A stretch of DNA of 43,144 bases from Deltaproteobacteria bacterium (GCA_021777225.1 JAJYDQ010000035.1:1-43144), one strand, 5' to 3'. Positions 33,098 through 42,762 are shown, numbered from the stretch's first letter. Program-made: numbers and translations. The notes: a model not told the origin generated them from the letters alone.

Positions 33098-33140
33098 AAA
33101 AAAGAAACCGGAGGGGAGAATTAATTCCTCACCCCCCGGT
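33098..33140 (-). terminator. Rho-independent terminator of the liv operon
   Basis: On the minus strand, ACCGGGGGGTGAGG and CTCCCCTCCGGT form a long, slightly imperfect stem around AATTAATT, followed by TTCTTTTTT (complement of 33098-33106). Confidence 0.85.
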
Positions 33141-33241
33141 CCACCGGTTTAACAAGCCCCTCCCTCCCCCGAGGTTGAGGCCGGGTTTTTGGTATCATCA
33201 CAAGAGACAGTAGTCAAGCTATTCTTAAAGTTACAACCAGT

Positions 33242-33955
33242 TTAACCTGAAACACTTCCCAAGTATGCCTGTTTAACTCTCGGATCTTTAAGGACTTCAG
33301 ACCCACGGCCCTTGAGAGAAATTGTTCCATTTTCGATCAAGAAAGCATAATCTGCTATTTTGAGCGCCAGGTTCGCGTTCTGTTCAATCAGAAAAATGGT
33401 AACACCTTCATTTCTAATCTTTTCGATAATCCTGAATACGTCAGCTACGATCATCGGGGCAAGCCCCAGTGACGGCTCATCCATCATGAGTAAACGTGGT
33501 TGAGACATGATCGCCCTTCCGATGGCAAGCATCTGTTGTTCGCCCCCGGATAAAGTACCGGCAAGTTGTTGAGTTTTTGAAACAAGGCTTGGAAACATGT
33601 CATAAACTTGGCCAAACAATTTCTTTAACTGGGTTTTCTCTCGAGTGTAATACGCTCCCATCAGCAAATTTTCTCGAATTGTCAGGTTTGCAAAGACTTT
33701 TCTTCCTTCCGGAATATGTACTAGACCGAGTCTCTGTATTTCATGAGGAGCCAGCCCATTTATTGGTTTGCCATCAAATAGTATGGACCCTGATTTTGTT
33801 GTTACGAGGCCAGAGATCGCTCGCACGGTCGTACTCTTGCCCGCCCCATTCGAGCCTAACAAAGAGACTATCTCTTTTGCGCCAACCCGTAAGGAAACAC
33901 CTTTCAGCGCCCTGATGCCTCCATAATTCACATGCAGGTCCTCAATTTGCAGCAT
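33242..33955 (-). CDS. livF: Branched-chain amino acid ABC transporter ATP-binding protein LivF
   Basis: About 237 residues. Walker A is GSNGAGKST, the signature is LSGGEQQMLAIGRA and Walker B is LLMMDEPSLGLAP, the last being the LivF version. The QNANLALKIADYAFLIENG end is also typical. ATG 33955 gives the normal family length and overlaps the livG stop by 14 bases; the frame is open from TTG 33976. It is the last gene of livKHMGF, before a strong terminator. Confidence 0.94.
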   Translation of the reverse strand: MLQIEDLHVNYGGIRALKGVSLRVGAKEIVSLLGSNGAGKSTTVRAISGLVTTKSGSILFDGKPINGLAPHEIQRLGLVHIPEGRKVFANLTIRENLLMGAYYTREKTQLKKLFGQVYDMFPSLVSKTQQLAGTLSGGEQQMLAIGRAIMSQPRLLMMDEPSLGLAPMIVADVFRIIEKIRNEGVTIFLIEQNANLALKIADYAFLIENGTISLKGRGSEVLKDPRVKQAYLGSVSG

Positions 33956-34739
33956 GGCCACCTGTTGCTGTGCCAAAACCTACACCCAGGTATGCCGCTA
34001 TGACATCTTTGTCGTTTCTGACTTGCGTGGGCATTCCCCAAGCTATCGGGACCCCATGATCAATTACTCTTATCCTGTCACAGACTTCCATCACGAAACT
34101 CATGTCATGATCAATCAAGCCTATACCTATAGAAAGATTATCTCTCAGCCTCAAAATAAAATCCCCAAATTCTCTGGTTTCCGTTGGATTCATACCTGCG
34201 ACTGGTTCGTCAAGTAAGAGTAATTTTGGCCCAAGGGCCAATGCGCGCGCGATTTCGAGTTTTCTTTGGCTCCCATAAGGAAGAGAACTCGCACGTTCCG
34301 CTGCCAGCTCTTGCAGATTCATCAATTCCAGTAGCTCAAAGGCTCTATACCTAATTCTTGACTCATCCCGGGAAAATCTTCCTAACCCAAGTATTGCTTC
34401 GAGAAATGAATAGGAGATCGATGAATGAGCGGCTATCATGACATTTTCGATTACCGAAAGGTCCTCATAGAGTTTAATGCTCTGAAATGTCCTTGCTATT
34501 CCATTGCGGGCTATTTTTGAAGGAGACCAGCCCGTAATATCGCGACCACAAAAGAAAATTGATCCGGAGCTTCCCTTTATTCGTCCTGTAACAACATTAA
34601 ACGCCGTGGTTTTCCCCGCCCCATTCGGGCCAATCAATCCTATGATCTCTCCTGCGGCTATTTTCAGGCTTAGTTTGTTAAGCGCCAGAACCCCACCAAA
34701 CAACACGGATAGATTTCGGACATCAAGTAAAAGAGACAT
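33942..34739 (-). CDS. livG: Branched-chain amino acid ABC transporter ATP-binding protein LivG
   Basis: A 265-residue ATPase. It has GPNGAGKTT (Walker A), ARTFQSIKLYEDLSVIENVM (Q-loop region, typical of LivG), LPYGSQRKLEIARAL in the place of the usual signature, and LLLLDEPVAGMNPTE (Walker B). The degenerate signature PYGSQRK is normal for LivG. It pairs with LivF under the LivHM permease. Confidence 0.95.
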   Translation of the reverse strand: MSLLLDVRNLSVLFGGVLALNKLSLKIAAGEIIGLIGPNGAGKTTAFNVVTGRIKGSSGSIFFCGRDITGWSPSKIARNGIARTFQSIKLYEDLSVIENVMIAAHSSISYSFLEAILGLGRFSRDESRIRYRAFELLELMNLQELAAERASSLPYGSQRKLEIARALALGPKLLLLDEPVAGMNPTETREFGDFILRLRDNLSIGIGLIDHDMSFVMEVCDRIRVIDHGVPIAWGMPTQVRNDKDVIAAYLGVGFGTATGGHAAN

Positions 34740-34746
34740 AGCGCCT

Positions 34747-35838
34747 TCAAACCCTCAAGGCCGGAGTTTTTCGTCTAAACCACTGTAAAAGACTTTCCCA
34801 GGAGAATTCAGACCTTCCCATTATTCCATTTCTTGCGAACAACATTACTAGAATTAGAATCACGGAGAACAGAATCATCCTCATTCCAGGGATCCCTTCA
34901 TATTGATACCCAAAAAAATTCGAAGGCTCTTCAAAAATTCGGAGAGCCTCATTGCCCCATGTTACCAAAACAGCTGCTATAACAGACCCGGTCGTACTCC
35001 CCAGTCCCCCTATAACAACTATGATAAGAAGATTGAATGTAAACATAAACGTAAATAGGGATGGAGAAATAGTTGTAACCAGGTGCGCCAGCAATCCACC
35101 CGCCACACCTTGAAAAAAAGCGCTGAACGCAAAAGCGAAAGTCTTGATCCTTAAGGCGTTTATACCCATCGCCTCGGCGGCTATCTCATCTTCACGAACC
35201 GCTTTCATTGCTCTGCCATAAGATGAATTTATCAACCGGACAGTGCAAAAGACCGTAAAAATGCAAAACCCCCATGCCCACCACAAATTCGTATACGGAT
35301 AAAGTCCTTTCAGTCCCAGGGAACCGTTTGTAATGGAAAGAAAGTTGTTTGCAAGGACCTGAATCACCTCCCCGAAACCAAGAGTAACAATAGCAAGATA
35401 GTCCCCTCGAACTCGAAATACGGGCATAGCCATCATCACAGCTACAAGAGCCGTAACGATTCCCGCAAGCAATAAAGAAATTGCAAAAGGAAAAGACATC
35501 ACCGACAAAGGCCATAACATTGGTTCAATTATAAAGGAACGTAATTTCTCTTCTGGTGACAGCGTAAATATTGCGCTTGTATATGCTCCAATGGCGAGGA
35601 ATGCGTTTGGAGCCAGTGAGAATTGCCCCACAACCCCGTTGATCAAATTGTAACTTACCGCCAGAGTAATAAAGATAGCAACATTTTCAAGTATGCGGAC
35701 CGTATAGGAATCTAAATTTTGGTCTGCGTAAAACAAAAAGAACAAAAGAACAATTATACTAAACGCCGTTAAAGTTCCGTCCCGACGCTTGGTCACCTTG
35801 AGAAACCCTCCCATGAATTTCATGTACAGTCCCAACAT
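34747..35838 (-). CDS. livM: Branched-chain amino acid ABC transporter permease LivM
   Basis: A 363-residue permease with about nine membrane segments. YNLINGVVGQFSLAPNAFLAIGAYTSA and RVRGDYLAIVTLGFGEVIQVL are LivM hallmarks, and AMKAVREDEIAAEAMGIN is the loop that meets the ATPase. It follows livH by 3 bases. ATG 35838 or 35823 may be the start. Confidence 0.94.
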   Translation of the reverse strand: MLGLYMKFMGGFLKVTKRRDGTLTAFSIIVLLFFLFYADQNLDSYTVRILENVAIFITLAVSYNLINGVVGQFSLAPNAFLAIGAYTSAIFTLSPEEKLRSFIIEPMLWPLSVMSFPFAISLLLAGIVTALVAVMMAMPVFRVRGDYLAIVTLGFGEVIQVLANNFLSITNGSLGLKGLYPYTNLWWAWGFCIFTVFCTVRLINSSYGRAMKAVREDEIAAEAMGINALRIKTFAFAFSAFFQGVAGGLLAHLVTTISPSLFTFMFTFNLLIIVVIGGLGSTTGSVIAAVLVTWGNEALRIFEEPSNFFGYQYEGIPGMRMILFSVILILVMLFARNGIMGRSEFSWESLLQWFRRKTPALRV

Positions 35839-35841
35839 ACA

Positions 35842-36729
35842 CTAATCCGGAAGACGCTCACCCAAAATCCCCGTGGGACGGGTCAGCAGAATAATGATCA
35901 TCAAGAAGAAAGCAATTGCGTCTCGATAACCTGACCAATCCGGTTCAACCGCGACGATGAGTACTTCAGCCAAACCTAGGATCAAACCACCCAAAGCAGC
36001 GCCTGTAATATTTCCAATCCCGCCCAGGACAGCGGCCACAAATGCTTTCAAACCGGGAATTACCCCCATGAATGGCTCTAAGGCTGGGTATTTCATACAC
36101 CACATGATGCCACCGGCCGCGGCAAGAGACGATCCAAGAGCAAAAGTGAAGGAGATCACGCGGTCCTTGTCAATGCCCATAAGCGTTACAGTTTCCATGT
36201 CCCTAGACAACGCTCTCATCGCAATGCCTATGCGGGTCCTTTTAACCACCAACACACAGAGAACAAGTAACACTAAGGTGATTATAAAAACCCAAATCGA
36301 TAATTCTGGAATATTTACGGTCCCAATAACAATAGAACCAGAGAAAAGGCCAGGCGCCGGAAACGATTTCGGTCTTCCACCAATTAATACAAGGCCAAGA
36401 TTTTCCAATAAAAACGATACCCCGATAGCAGTTATCAGAGCGTTGATTCGAGGACTTTTTCGAATAGGTTTGTAAGCGCCCCGGTCTATCAAAATACCGA
36501 GTAAAGCCGTAAACAACACTGAACCGATGAACGAAATGGGCCATGCCACCCCAAAAATGGCAATACCGAAAAACGCCACGTAAGCTGAAACCATTAACAG
36601 GTCGCCATGTGCGAAGTTAATTAAACGGAGGACTCCGTAGACCATAGTGTAGCCGATGGCTAATAGTCCATATAAGCACCCGAGAGTCAGTCCGTAAACC
36701 AGTTGTTGAAGAGCAAAACTGTAATCCAA
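35842..36729 (-). CDS. livH: Branched-chain amino acid ABC transporter permease LivH
   Basis: A 295-residue permease. LVYGLTLGCLYGLLAIGYTMVYGVLRLINFAHGDLLM opens it and is diagnostic for LivH; ALSRDMETVTLMGIDKDRVI is the coupling loop. The start is TTG 36729 with AAGGAG about 12 bases upstream. It follows the binding-protein gene by 178 bases. Confidence 0.94.
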   Translation of the reverse strand: MDYSFALQQLVYGLTLGCLYGLLAIGYTMVYGVLRLINFAHGDLLMVSAYVAFFGIAIFGVAWPISFIGSVLFTALLGILIDRGAYKPIRKSPRINALITAIGVSFLLENLGLVLIGGRPKSFPAPGLFSGSIVIGTVNIPELSIWVFIITLVLLVLCVLVVKRTRIGIAMRALSRDMETVTLMGIDKDRVISFTFALGSSLAAAGGIMWCMKYPALEPFMGVIPGLKAFVAAVLGGIGNITGAALGGLILGLAEVLIVAVEPDWSGYRDAIAFFLMIIILLTRPTGILGERLPD

Positions 36730-36907
36730 TTATGACATCTGCTCCTTCACAGGCAATTTAACCTGGATTTAACGATATAAGAACAAAAGGCGCCGGAATC
36801 TCCCACGAGCGTCCCAGGTCATGGTGTAATGTTTCAGGATGTCAGTTATTTCGAAGAATCTAGTTTGATAGTTGATGTTTTGAAAATCCAGACTCCAAGT
36901 GTTTTGA

Positions 36908-38023
36908 TTATGGCATGATCGTAGTCACATAAACAAACTTGCCATCCTTTACCTTATTGACGACCATTGGTTTGATCGCGTTTCCATCCGGTTTAATAGT
37001 AATCTTACCTGTCAAACCTTCAAAGTCCTTGGTGGACCTTATGGCGTCCCGGATCTTCACGGGATCCGTTGATCCAGCTCTCTTGATTGCGTCCACAATC
37101 ATGAAATACGCGTCCGCAGATTGGGCGGTATACGAATCGAGTTCTTTTTTAACATCTTTCCTAAAAAGCTCGTAAAACTTTTTCCCCATCGGAGTACTGA
37201 TTGTATCAGCATGAAAATGGGCCGTAAAATAGATGCCTTCGACAGCCTTGCCACCTAATTGAATGAGTTCCGGAGCTTGTACGCCATCACCGGCCAATAT
37301 GGGCGTATCCAAACCCATTTCCCTCGCCTGTTTGGCAATAAGCGCGCACTCAGTATAATAAATCGGGGCATAAATTATGTCCGGTTTGAGTGCCTTTATT
37401 CTGCTTAGTTGAGGGGCAAAATCCCGGTCTCCCATTTTATACATGGTTTCGGATACTATCTTTCCTCCATCCTGAGTAAATTCTCTTTGGAAGAAAGTCT
37501 TTAGTCCGACACAATAATCCTGGGAGATATCGTATATAATCGCGGCTGTTTTGGCATGTAGACGATCCAGCGCCAATTTGGCCGCTACACGACCCTGTTC
37601 GGGGTCTATAAAACACACTCTGAATACAAATTTCTTTCCTTGATTGACAAGTGGGTTAGTGGCTGTAGGGGATACCATAGGAATCTTACTTCTTTCAGCG
37701 TGATCGGAAGCTGCAATTGTATTTCCCGATATCAACTCGCCAATTATGACCACTACTTTATCTTTCTCAATTAATCTTGAAACAGCGTTAGCCGAATCAA
37801 CTTTCTCCGATTTGGTGTCAGCAAGTTTGATCTCGATGGGACGACCAAGCGCTTCCGGTTCTATCTGCTTAGCCGTATTGATTCCATCCCACGCCATTTG
37901 TCCAAAAGCGGCTACACTACCGGTCATAGGCAACAGAGCGCCAATATTGATTGGCTCTGCGGCTTCGGCGCATGAAAGCATGCTAAAACCTAAGGCTGCA
38001 ATCACCAACAAAATTCGAGGCAT
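36908..38023 (-). CDS. livK: Branched-chain amino acid-type substrate-binding protein (LivK/LivJ family)
   Basis: A 371-residue periplasmic binding protein with a signal peptide cleaved near AEA (22-24). INIGALLPMTGSVAAFGQMAWDGI is the family's ligand-site opening, and VVIIGELISGNTIAASDHAE and MVSPTATNP continue the first lobe. It has a very strong ribosome site (GGAGGAGG). In this broad family, ligands also include amides, urea and aromatic acids, so the substrate is not certain. It is divergent from the Gfo/Idh/MocA gene. Confidence 0.93.
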   Translation of the reverse strand: MPRILLVIAALGFSMLSCAEAAEPINIGALLPMTGSVAAFGQMAWDGINTAKQIEPEALGRPIEIKLADTKSEKVDSANAVSRLIEKDKVVVIIGELISGNTIAASDHAERSKIPMVSPTATNPLVNQGKKFVFRVCFIDPEQGRVAAKLALDRLHAKTAAIIYDISQDYCVGLKTFFQREFTQDGGKIVSETMYKMGDRDFAPQLSRIKALKPDIIYAPIYYTECALIAKQAREMGLDTPILAGDGVQAPELIQLGGKAVEGIYFTAHFHADTISTPMGKKFYELFRKDVKKELDSYTAQSADAYFMIVDAIKRAGSTDPVKIRDAIRSTKDFEGLTGKITIKPDGNAIKPMVVNKVKDGKFVYVTTIMP

Positions 38024-38181
38024 GGAGACCTCCTCCGAAATTTATTGCTGAACATCCATTTGATTAAGAACTAAATCGATCTTGGCCAACTTTGGTCAGA
38101 ACAGGTTTGAATTTCAGACCGGGCACATTAAACCACCAAACATTCTTAATGTAAACCTGATTAACCTTTGACGCATGCTAA

Positions 38182-39180
38182 ATGCCAGTGTATTTTGGCG
38201 ACATGAAGACTAAGTCCAAAATTACCAGAATAGGCGTGGCGGGTGTGGGGTCTATGGGGGGAAATCATGCTCGCGTTTTGTCTCGAATATCTGTATGTGA
38301 TTTCGTAGGAATATATGACGTTGACCAATCTCGGTCCCAAGAGATTTGTAACTCTTATAATTGCAGAGGGTTCAAAGACCTTGACGAATTAATTGACGAA
38401 GTTGACGCCGTAATAGTCGCCGCGCCTACACATCTTCACGGAAGTTTGGGAGAGAAACTCCTTCGCAGAGGAATTCACGTGCTTATGGAAAAGCCTCTTG
38501 CGGCCGGCCTGCCTGAAGCCGAAAGACTCGTCCGACTCTCTGAAGAAAATCATTTGATTCTAATGGTGGGACATATTGAACGATATAACCCTGCCGTCAG
38601 CCTGATGATCGACAAAATAAACGAAAACCGGGAGCCTGTTGTTTCAATCGAGGCCAGACGACTTAATCCCTTCGATGGAACAAGATGTATGGACGCCGAC
38701 GTTCTGTATGACTTGCTGATCCATGATATAGACATTGCACTTGAAATAGCGTCGTCGGATATTTCCCGAATTTACGCTGTAGGAGAAAAGGTTTACTCCA
38801 ACCTTGTGGATAACACCCACACTTTATTGCGGTTCCTTAATGGTATAGTAGCCACCTTCTGGACATCGAAATGCTCTCCCAGGAAGGTAAGGGAAATAAA
38901 TGTAACTACCAGGTCCCGGTTTTATAACGCCAACACGCTTACGCGTACCTTAACAATTCATACTGCAGGGAATATCAACGTTGACAAAGGGGGGGCCTGT
39001 AAGATGGAGGATATTGGCGTAGAGGAAATCCGTGAGCATCATCGGGAACCATTAAGATCTGAAATAGAGGACTTTCTGCACTCCATAGAAAATGATAGCT
39101 CCCCAACCACAAATGGTCGAAGAGCATTAGATTCTTTGATCGTTTTGGATCAAATCGCGAAAAAACTCAACCGAAATTAA
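38182..39180 (+). CDS. Gfo/Idh/MocA family oxidoreductase
   Basis: About 332 residues. The Rossmann opening is RIGVAGVGSMGGNHARVL, followed by AVIVAAPTHLHGSLGEKLL, HVLMEKPLAAG (the EKP motif) and VGHIERYNPAVSLM. The C-terminal part is the typical substrate-binding domain. GHIERYNPA occurs in sugar-nucleotide dehydrogenases such as GnnA (UDP-GlcNAc 3-dehydrogenase of lipid A), making such a role possible; no lipid A gene is nearby. ATG 38182 and ATG 38203 are both possible; the second fits the family better. Confidence 0.85.
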   Translation: MPVYFGDMKTKSKITRIGVAGVGSMGGNHARVLSRISVCDFVGIYDVDQSRSQEICNSYNCRGFKDLDELIDEVDAVIVAAPTHLHGSLGEKLLRRGIHVLMEKPLAAGLPEAERLVRLSEENHLILMVGHIERYNPAVSLMIDKINENREPVVSIEARRLNPFDGTRCMDADVLYDLLIHDIDIALEIASSDISRIYAVGEKVYSNLVDNTHTLLRFLNGIVATFWTSKCSPRKVREINVTTRSRFYNANTLTRTLTIHTAGNINVDKGGACKMEDIGVEEIREHHREPLRSEIEDFLHSIENDSSPTTNGRRALDSLIVLDQIAKKLNRN

Positions 39181-39217
39181 GATACTCAAATATATTCCAG
39201 ATCCAGACTTGCGAGAT

Positions 39218-40099
39218 TTAAAGTACCTTGTTTATAGAATATTCGATTATACCCCTTGCCCCAGCCTTGAGAAGTTTTGGTATTAATGTCCTTACGACTT
39301 CTTCAGAAACTACGGACTCAACAGAAAACCACTCTGATTTATACAATCCAGCCACAGTTGGAGCGTTCAACGATGGAAGCAAGCCAACTACTGTGTCCAG
39401 ATTCGACTCCGGAACGTTCATCTTCAAACCAACCATTTTACGAGCTTCCAAGGCAGATTGTAGCATTAGATGAATCTGCTCTATCTTTTCCCGTTTGAAA
39501 GAGTCTTCGTAAGATTGTTTATTAGCAATAAGCTGAGTGTTGGTAGTAAGAATATTATAAATTATCTTTAAGCCATTAGCCCGCAAGGTGCTTCCTGTTT
39601 CAGTAACATCCACAATGGCGTCTACGACCCCTTCTTTAACTTTGGCTTCCGTGCTTCCCCACGAAAATTCAACATCAACTTTTATCCCTCTTTCAGAGAA
39701 AAATTTCCTGGTTACACCGACCAGTTCAGTAGCTATTCGTTTCCCTTCAAGGTCTTCGGGGACCTTATAGCCCGAACCGGAGTCAACAGCTAAAACCCAC
39801 CTAGCGGGATTTTGGGAAACTTTGGAATAAACCAGATCGTCAATAACTTTCACGCTGGATTCATTCTCGAGTATCCAGTCCTTACCAGTCAAGCCAGCAT
39901 CAAACGTCCCGGATTCTATATATCTTGATATTTCCTGGGCCCTCAAACGGGCCATAAAGATTTCGTCATCGTCTACGGATGGAAAATAACTTCTTGGCGA
40001 CACTGATATGTTCCACCCTGCGCGCCGGAATAGATCAATTGTGGCTTGCTCCAAACTTCCTTTCGGAATGACAATTTTTAGAGGGTCTCTACGACTCAA
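39218..40099 (-). CDS. hisG: ATP phosphoribosyltransferase HisG (long form)
   Basis: About 293 residues, the first step of histidine synthesis. [21 protein letters not shown] opens the catalytic part, [13 protein letters not shown] and [19 protein letters not shown] form the PRPP site, and the final 75 residues are the ACT-like regulatory domain of the long HisG. TTG 40099 gives the right length and overlaps the hisI stop by 11 bases. The frame is open up to 40174, but a start there would add 25 residues lying over hisI. Confidence 0.93.
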   Translation of the reverse strand: MSRRDPLKIVIPKGSLEQATIDLFRRAGWNISVSPRSYFPSVDDDEIFMARLRAQEISRYIESGTFDAGLTGKDWILENESSVKVIDDLVYSKVSQNPARWVLAVDSGSGYKVPEDLEGKRIATELVGVTRKFFSERGIKVDVEFSWGSTEAKVKEGVVDAIVDVTETGSTLRANGLKIIYNILTTNTQLIANKQSYEDSFKREKIEQIHLMLQSALEARKMVGLKMNVPESNLDTVVGLLPSLNAPTVAGLYKSEWFSVESVVSEEVVRTLIPKLLKAGARGIIEYSINKVL

Positions 40100-40463
40100 T
40101 TTCCCTGACTTCTCCTTCCTTGTTGATTCGTCTGAAAAAACAACTCCATCTTTTGGTGTGGCATGCTCCTTCACCTTGTTGGTCTACCATTAATAGTATG
40201 GTATCCATGTCACAATCAACAAGGACATCCCTGACGATCTGAATGTCTCCTGAAGTCGCGCCTTTTCGCCACAATTCCTTGCGGGATCTGCTCCAATAAC
40301 AGGCTCTTCCCTCCCTCAGAGTAACATCTAGGGCTTCTCGGTTCATGTAGGCCATCATCAAAACCTTGCCGGTTTTTGTGTCTTGAGCAATTGCCGGGAC
40401 TAAACCGCCACCTTTTTCAAAATCAACCTCGTGTATGTGAGAGGCATCTAAAGACCCTCGCAT
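40089..40463 (-). CDS. hisI: Phosphoribosyl-AMP cyclohydrolase HisI
   Basis: A 124-residue zinc and magnesium enzyme, third step of histidine synthesis. [33 protein letters not shown] is the family core, and the metal-binding Cys/Asp lie in [12 protein letters not shown] and [13 protein letters not shown]. It is a stand-alone HisI, not fused to HisE. GAGGAGG stands 5 bases before the ATG. It forms an operon with hisG. Confidence 0.95.
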   Translation of the reverse strand: MRGSLDASHIHEVDFEKGGGLVPAIAQDTKTGKVLMMAYMNREALDVTLREGRACYWSRSRKELWRKGATSGDIQIVRDVLVDCDMDTILLMVDQQGEGACHTKRWSCFFRRINKEGEVREIES

Positions 40464-40534
40464 AAAGCCTCCTCTCTCGAAAATTTATATTAGATGATCA
40501 ATTTTATCAAATAACGTTATGATGTTGCTTTATC

Positions 40535-40675
40535 TTATTTAATAAAGATGTTTACGATTCTAATCGTCTGGTCATCACGTTCCCAATCCATATCTTGAAT
40601 CCATTTTACGGCGCGCTCGAATGAACAACTTGTGATTAAAAAAGTTGCAATAATAATCAAAAGCCATTTTTTCAT
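40535..40675 (-). CDS. 46-residue predicted lipoprotein
   Basis: A very short gene: ATG 40675 with GAGG 6 bases upstream. The signal peptide MKKWLLIIIATFLITSC ends in a good lipobox (ITSC, Cys17). The mature peptide of 30 residues is acidic in the middle (DMDWERDDQ) and ends IRIVNIFIK. It probably sits in the inner or outer membrane. Function unknown; it may be a small entericidin-like or envelope stress peptide, but no family is recognised. Confidence 0.6.
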   Translation of the reverse strand: MKKWLLIIIATFLITSCSFERAVKWIQDMDWERDDQTIRIVNIFIK

Positions 40676-40831
40676 GACAACCTCGCGCCACAAATTCATA
40701 GGCTGACCCATGTATGATTATATTTGGTCATTCCAATGATACACTAATTGATTAAAGCAAGCAAGGTCTCAACCATTACATATAATTTAATAAAATACTA
40801 TAATCAACTGACATTAAATAACTTTATTTAT

Positions 40832-40861
40832 TTGCAATAAAGACATGGATTTTGATATACT
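40832..40861 (+). promoter_or_regulatory. Promoter of the 40965 gene
   Basis: TTGCAA (40832-40837), an 18-base spacer and TATACT (40856-40861). The leader of about 97 bases holds a hairpin AAGCTC-ttttaat-GAGCTT (40890-40908). Confidence 0.55.
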
Positions 40862-40964
40862 TGTTGTCCATAAGAAACTTTCTTACCTAAAGCTCTTTTA
40901 ATGAGCTTGAACCAATTGACTGAGAATCAGTTAGAACTGCAATTTAACGTAAAGTGGGGGGATT

Positions 40965-41447
40965 TTGAGAACTTTAGAGTTTCTGGTAGTAGCGTTGATT
41001 ATCGCCGCATACAGCGTTGTAGATGTTTCGAATGGGTCGGATTGTAACCAGGCGCCTGTTTCAAGATTAGAGTGTTCGGCCTGGAAACTGGGACGGGGAA
41101 TCACAAATATTTTGTTTTCTCCATACGAGCTTTATGCGGGCATGACCAATTCCGCGGTAGAAGCAGCTTACGAAGGGTCATACAGCGGAGGACTGCCGGG
41201 ATACATTTCTGGGGCTGTGGCTGGATATGTGGCTGGGTCCATCGTAGGTATGAGATCCATGCTGCAGCGGATAAACCAAGGCCTGTCACAAACCGCTACG
41301 TTCTGGAAGCCTGAACCGTTTTGTAGGCGCCGGCCTCCAGCCAGAATGCCTGACACCCCTTTTGGACCCGACGATTGTTTTGACCAGGACCCTTTTTGGT
41401 TTAATGGTCCTATTCCAATTAGAAATCCCGAGACGCTTAACCATTAA
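40965..41447 (+). CDS. Small secreted protein resembling the exosortase-associated TIGR04073 family
   Basis: A 160-residue protein. An N-terminal hydrophobic segment (5-18) is a likely signal peptide. The block WKLGRGITNILFSPYELYAGM (41-61) resembles TIGR04073 proteins, a group named from genomes with exosortases. A Gly/Ala-rich segment GGLPGYISGAVAGYVAGSIVG (75-95) may insert into a membrane. The C-terminus is rich in Pro and Phe with two Cys. The start is TTG 40965 behind a G-rich run. Confidence 0.6.
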   Translation: MRTLEFLVVALIIAAYSVVDVSNGSDCNQAPVSRLECSAWKLGRGITNILFSPYELYAGMTNSAVEAAYEGSYSGGLPGYISGAVAGYVAGSIVGMRSMLQRINQGLSQTATFWKPEPFCRRRPPARMPDTPFGPDDCFDQDPFWFNGPIPIRNPETLNH

Positions 41448-41485
41448 AAGCTATCGAACTGAAACCAGCAAAACTTAAAGCTTTT

Positions 41486-42403
41486 TCAAACAATTTCCAG
41501 GTAATGTTGGGCGTTATAGGCCGCTATTGCTCCATCACCGACGGCCGTTGATATCTGTCTAAGGACTTTGACCCGCACATCTCCGGCGGCAAAGATTCCC
41601 GGGACTGAGGTTGCCATATTTTCATCCGTCACGACGAAGCCTCTATCATCTGACTCGACTATACCTCTAAAGGTCTCATCGGCCGGTTTTATCCCAACAT
41701 AAAAGAAAACTCCTCCGACACGGAGTTCAGAAACGGACCCATTGAGTTTTGAATGAATGCGTATGGCCTGCACATCGGATTCGCCGATTATCGCCTCTGG
41801 AACGCTGTTCCAGTGGATAGTCAGCTTGGGTTCAGCAAAAGCCTTTTCCTGAATTTCCTTGACAGCCCGTAATTTGTCCCTTCTGTGGATAAGGTGAACT
41901 TTCGAAGCGAATCTGGTCAGATATACCGCTTCTTCTACCGCAGAATCACCTCCACCGATCACGGCCACTTCAACATCTCTAAAGAATGGACCATCACAAA
42001 CGGCGCAATAGCTTACTCCGCGACCTGCAAATTCAAGTTCACCCGGGATACCCAGTTTTATTGGGTTGGCTCCTGTAGCTACTATTAAGGCGCGGCAGGT
42101 ATGAGCGATCCCGGACTCATCATAAAGGGCAAAGCCGGTATCGGTCCTAGAGATTGAAACTATATCGGAGGTTTGAATTTCAAGACCAAATTTACGGGCT
42201 TGAAATTCCATTCTTTGAGCTAGCTCAAAACCCAAAATAGGGTCGGGTTGGCCTGGATAATTGTCGACCAACTCAGTGGCCGCCATCTGGCCGCCTGGCA
42301 TACCCTTTTCCACAAGAATCACGTTTATTCTGGCCCGAGCCGCATACAAGCCTGCTGTAAGACCCGCCGGGCCACCGCCTAAAATTATTAGATCAGCTTG
42401 CAT
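41486..42403 (-). CDS. trxB: Thioredoxin reductase
   Basis: A 305-residue FAD enzyme that reduces thioredoxin with NADPH. FAD motif LGGGPAGLTAGLYAARA (7-23), redox centre CAVCDGPFF (near 135), NADPH motif VIGGGDSAVEEAVYLTRFA and end GIFAAGDVRVKVLRQI. It directly follows trxA (the stop and the ATG are adjacent). Confidence 0.96.
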   Translation of the reverse strand: MQADLIILGGGPAGLTAGLYAARARINVILVEKGMPGGQMAATELVDNYPGQPDPILGFELAQRMEFQARKFGLEIQTSDIVSISRTDTGFALYDESGIAHTCRALIVATGANPIKLGIPGELEFAGRGVSYCAVCDGPFFRDVEVAVIGGGDSAVEEAVYLTRFASKVHLIHRRDKLRAVKEIQEKAFAEPKLTIHWNSVPEAIIGESDVQAIRIHSKLNGSVSELRVGGVFFYVGIKPADETFRGIVESDDRGFVVTDENMATSVPGIFAAGDVRVKVLRQISTAVGDGAIAAYNAQHYLEIV

Positions 42404-42736
42404 TTAGCTTACCTTGTCAAGCATGTCCTTGATCTTATTTTTTGGGACAGCCCCAACTATTTGATCTACGACCTGACCATTTTGGAACAGCATCAATGTA
42501 GGAATTCCTTTAACTCCATATTTGGATGGTGTTTGTTTGTTGTCATCCACATTCAATTTTGCGACCTTGACTTTATCCTTGTATTCTCCTGCTAGTTCTT
42601 CCACTACCGGACCAACAGTTCTACAAGGCCCGCACCATGCGGCCCAGAAATCAACCAACGCGGGAACCTCTGACTTCAGTATCTGCTGGTCAAAATCTGC
42701 GTCTGTTACATGTAATAAAGCGCCACTTTCTGCCAT
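42404..42736 (-). CDS. trxA: Thioredoxin
   Basis: A 110-residue protein with the redox motif WCGPCR in [20 protein letters not shown] and the cis-Pro block [14 protein letters not shown]. It reduces disulfides in cytoplasmic proteins. It lies 26 bases after the anti-sigma gene, so the sigma/anti-sigma pair and the thioredoxin system are probably one operon. Confidence 0.96.
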   Translation of the reverse strand: MAESGALLHVTDADFDQQILKSEVPALVDFWAAWCGPCRTVGPVVEELAGEYKDKVKVAKLNVDDNKQTPSKYGVKGIPTLMLFQNGQVVDQIVGAVPKNKIKDMLDKVS

Positions 42737-42762
42737 TTGTTAACTCCTCTCAGGAAATTATT

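Larger units (their letters stand above)
32910..33241. other. 332-base gene-free stretch between lepB and livF
   Basis: It holds the lepB promoter, the liv operon terminator and, next to it, a C-rich tract on the plus strand (CCCCCC at 33132-33137, then CCCC-t-CCC-t-CCCCC at 33157-33170). No coding potential is seen. Confidence 0.6.

Noticed and set aside
35957-36475. 172-codon frame antisense to livH
   Set aside because: It lies wholly over livH and its composition mirrors the membrane segments.
40099-40174. Longer HisG start at GTG 40174
   Set aside because: It would overlap hisI by 86 bases and add residues not expected in HisG.
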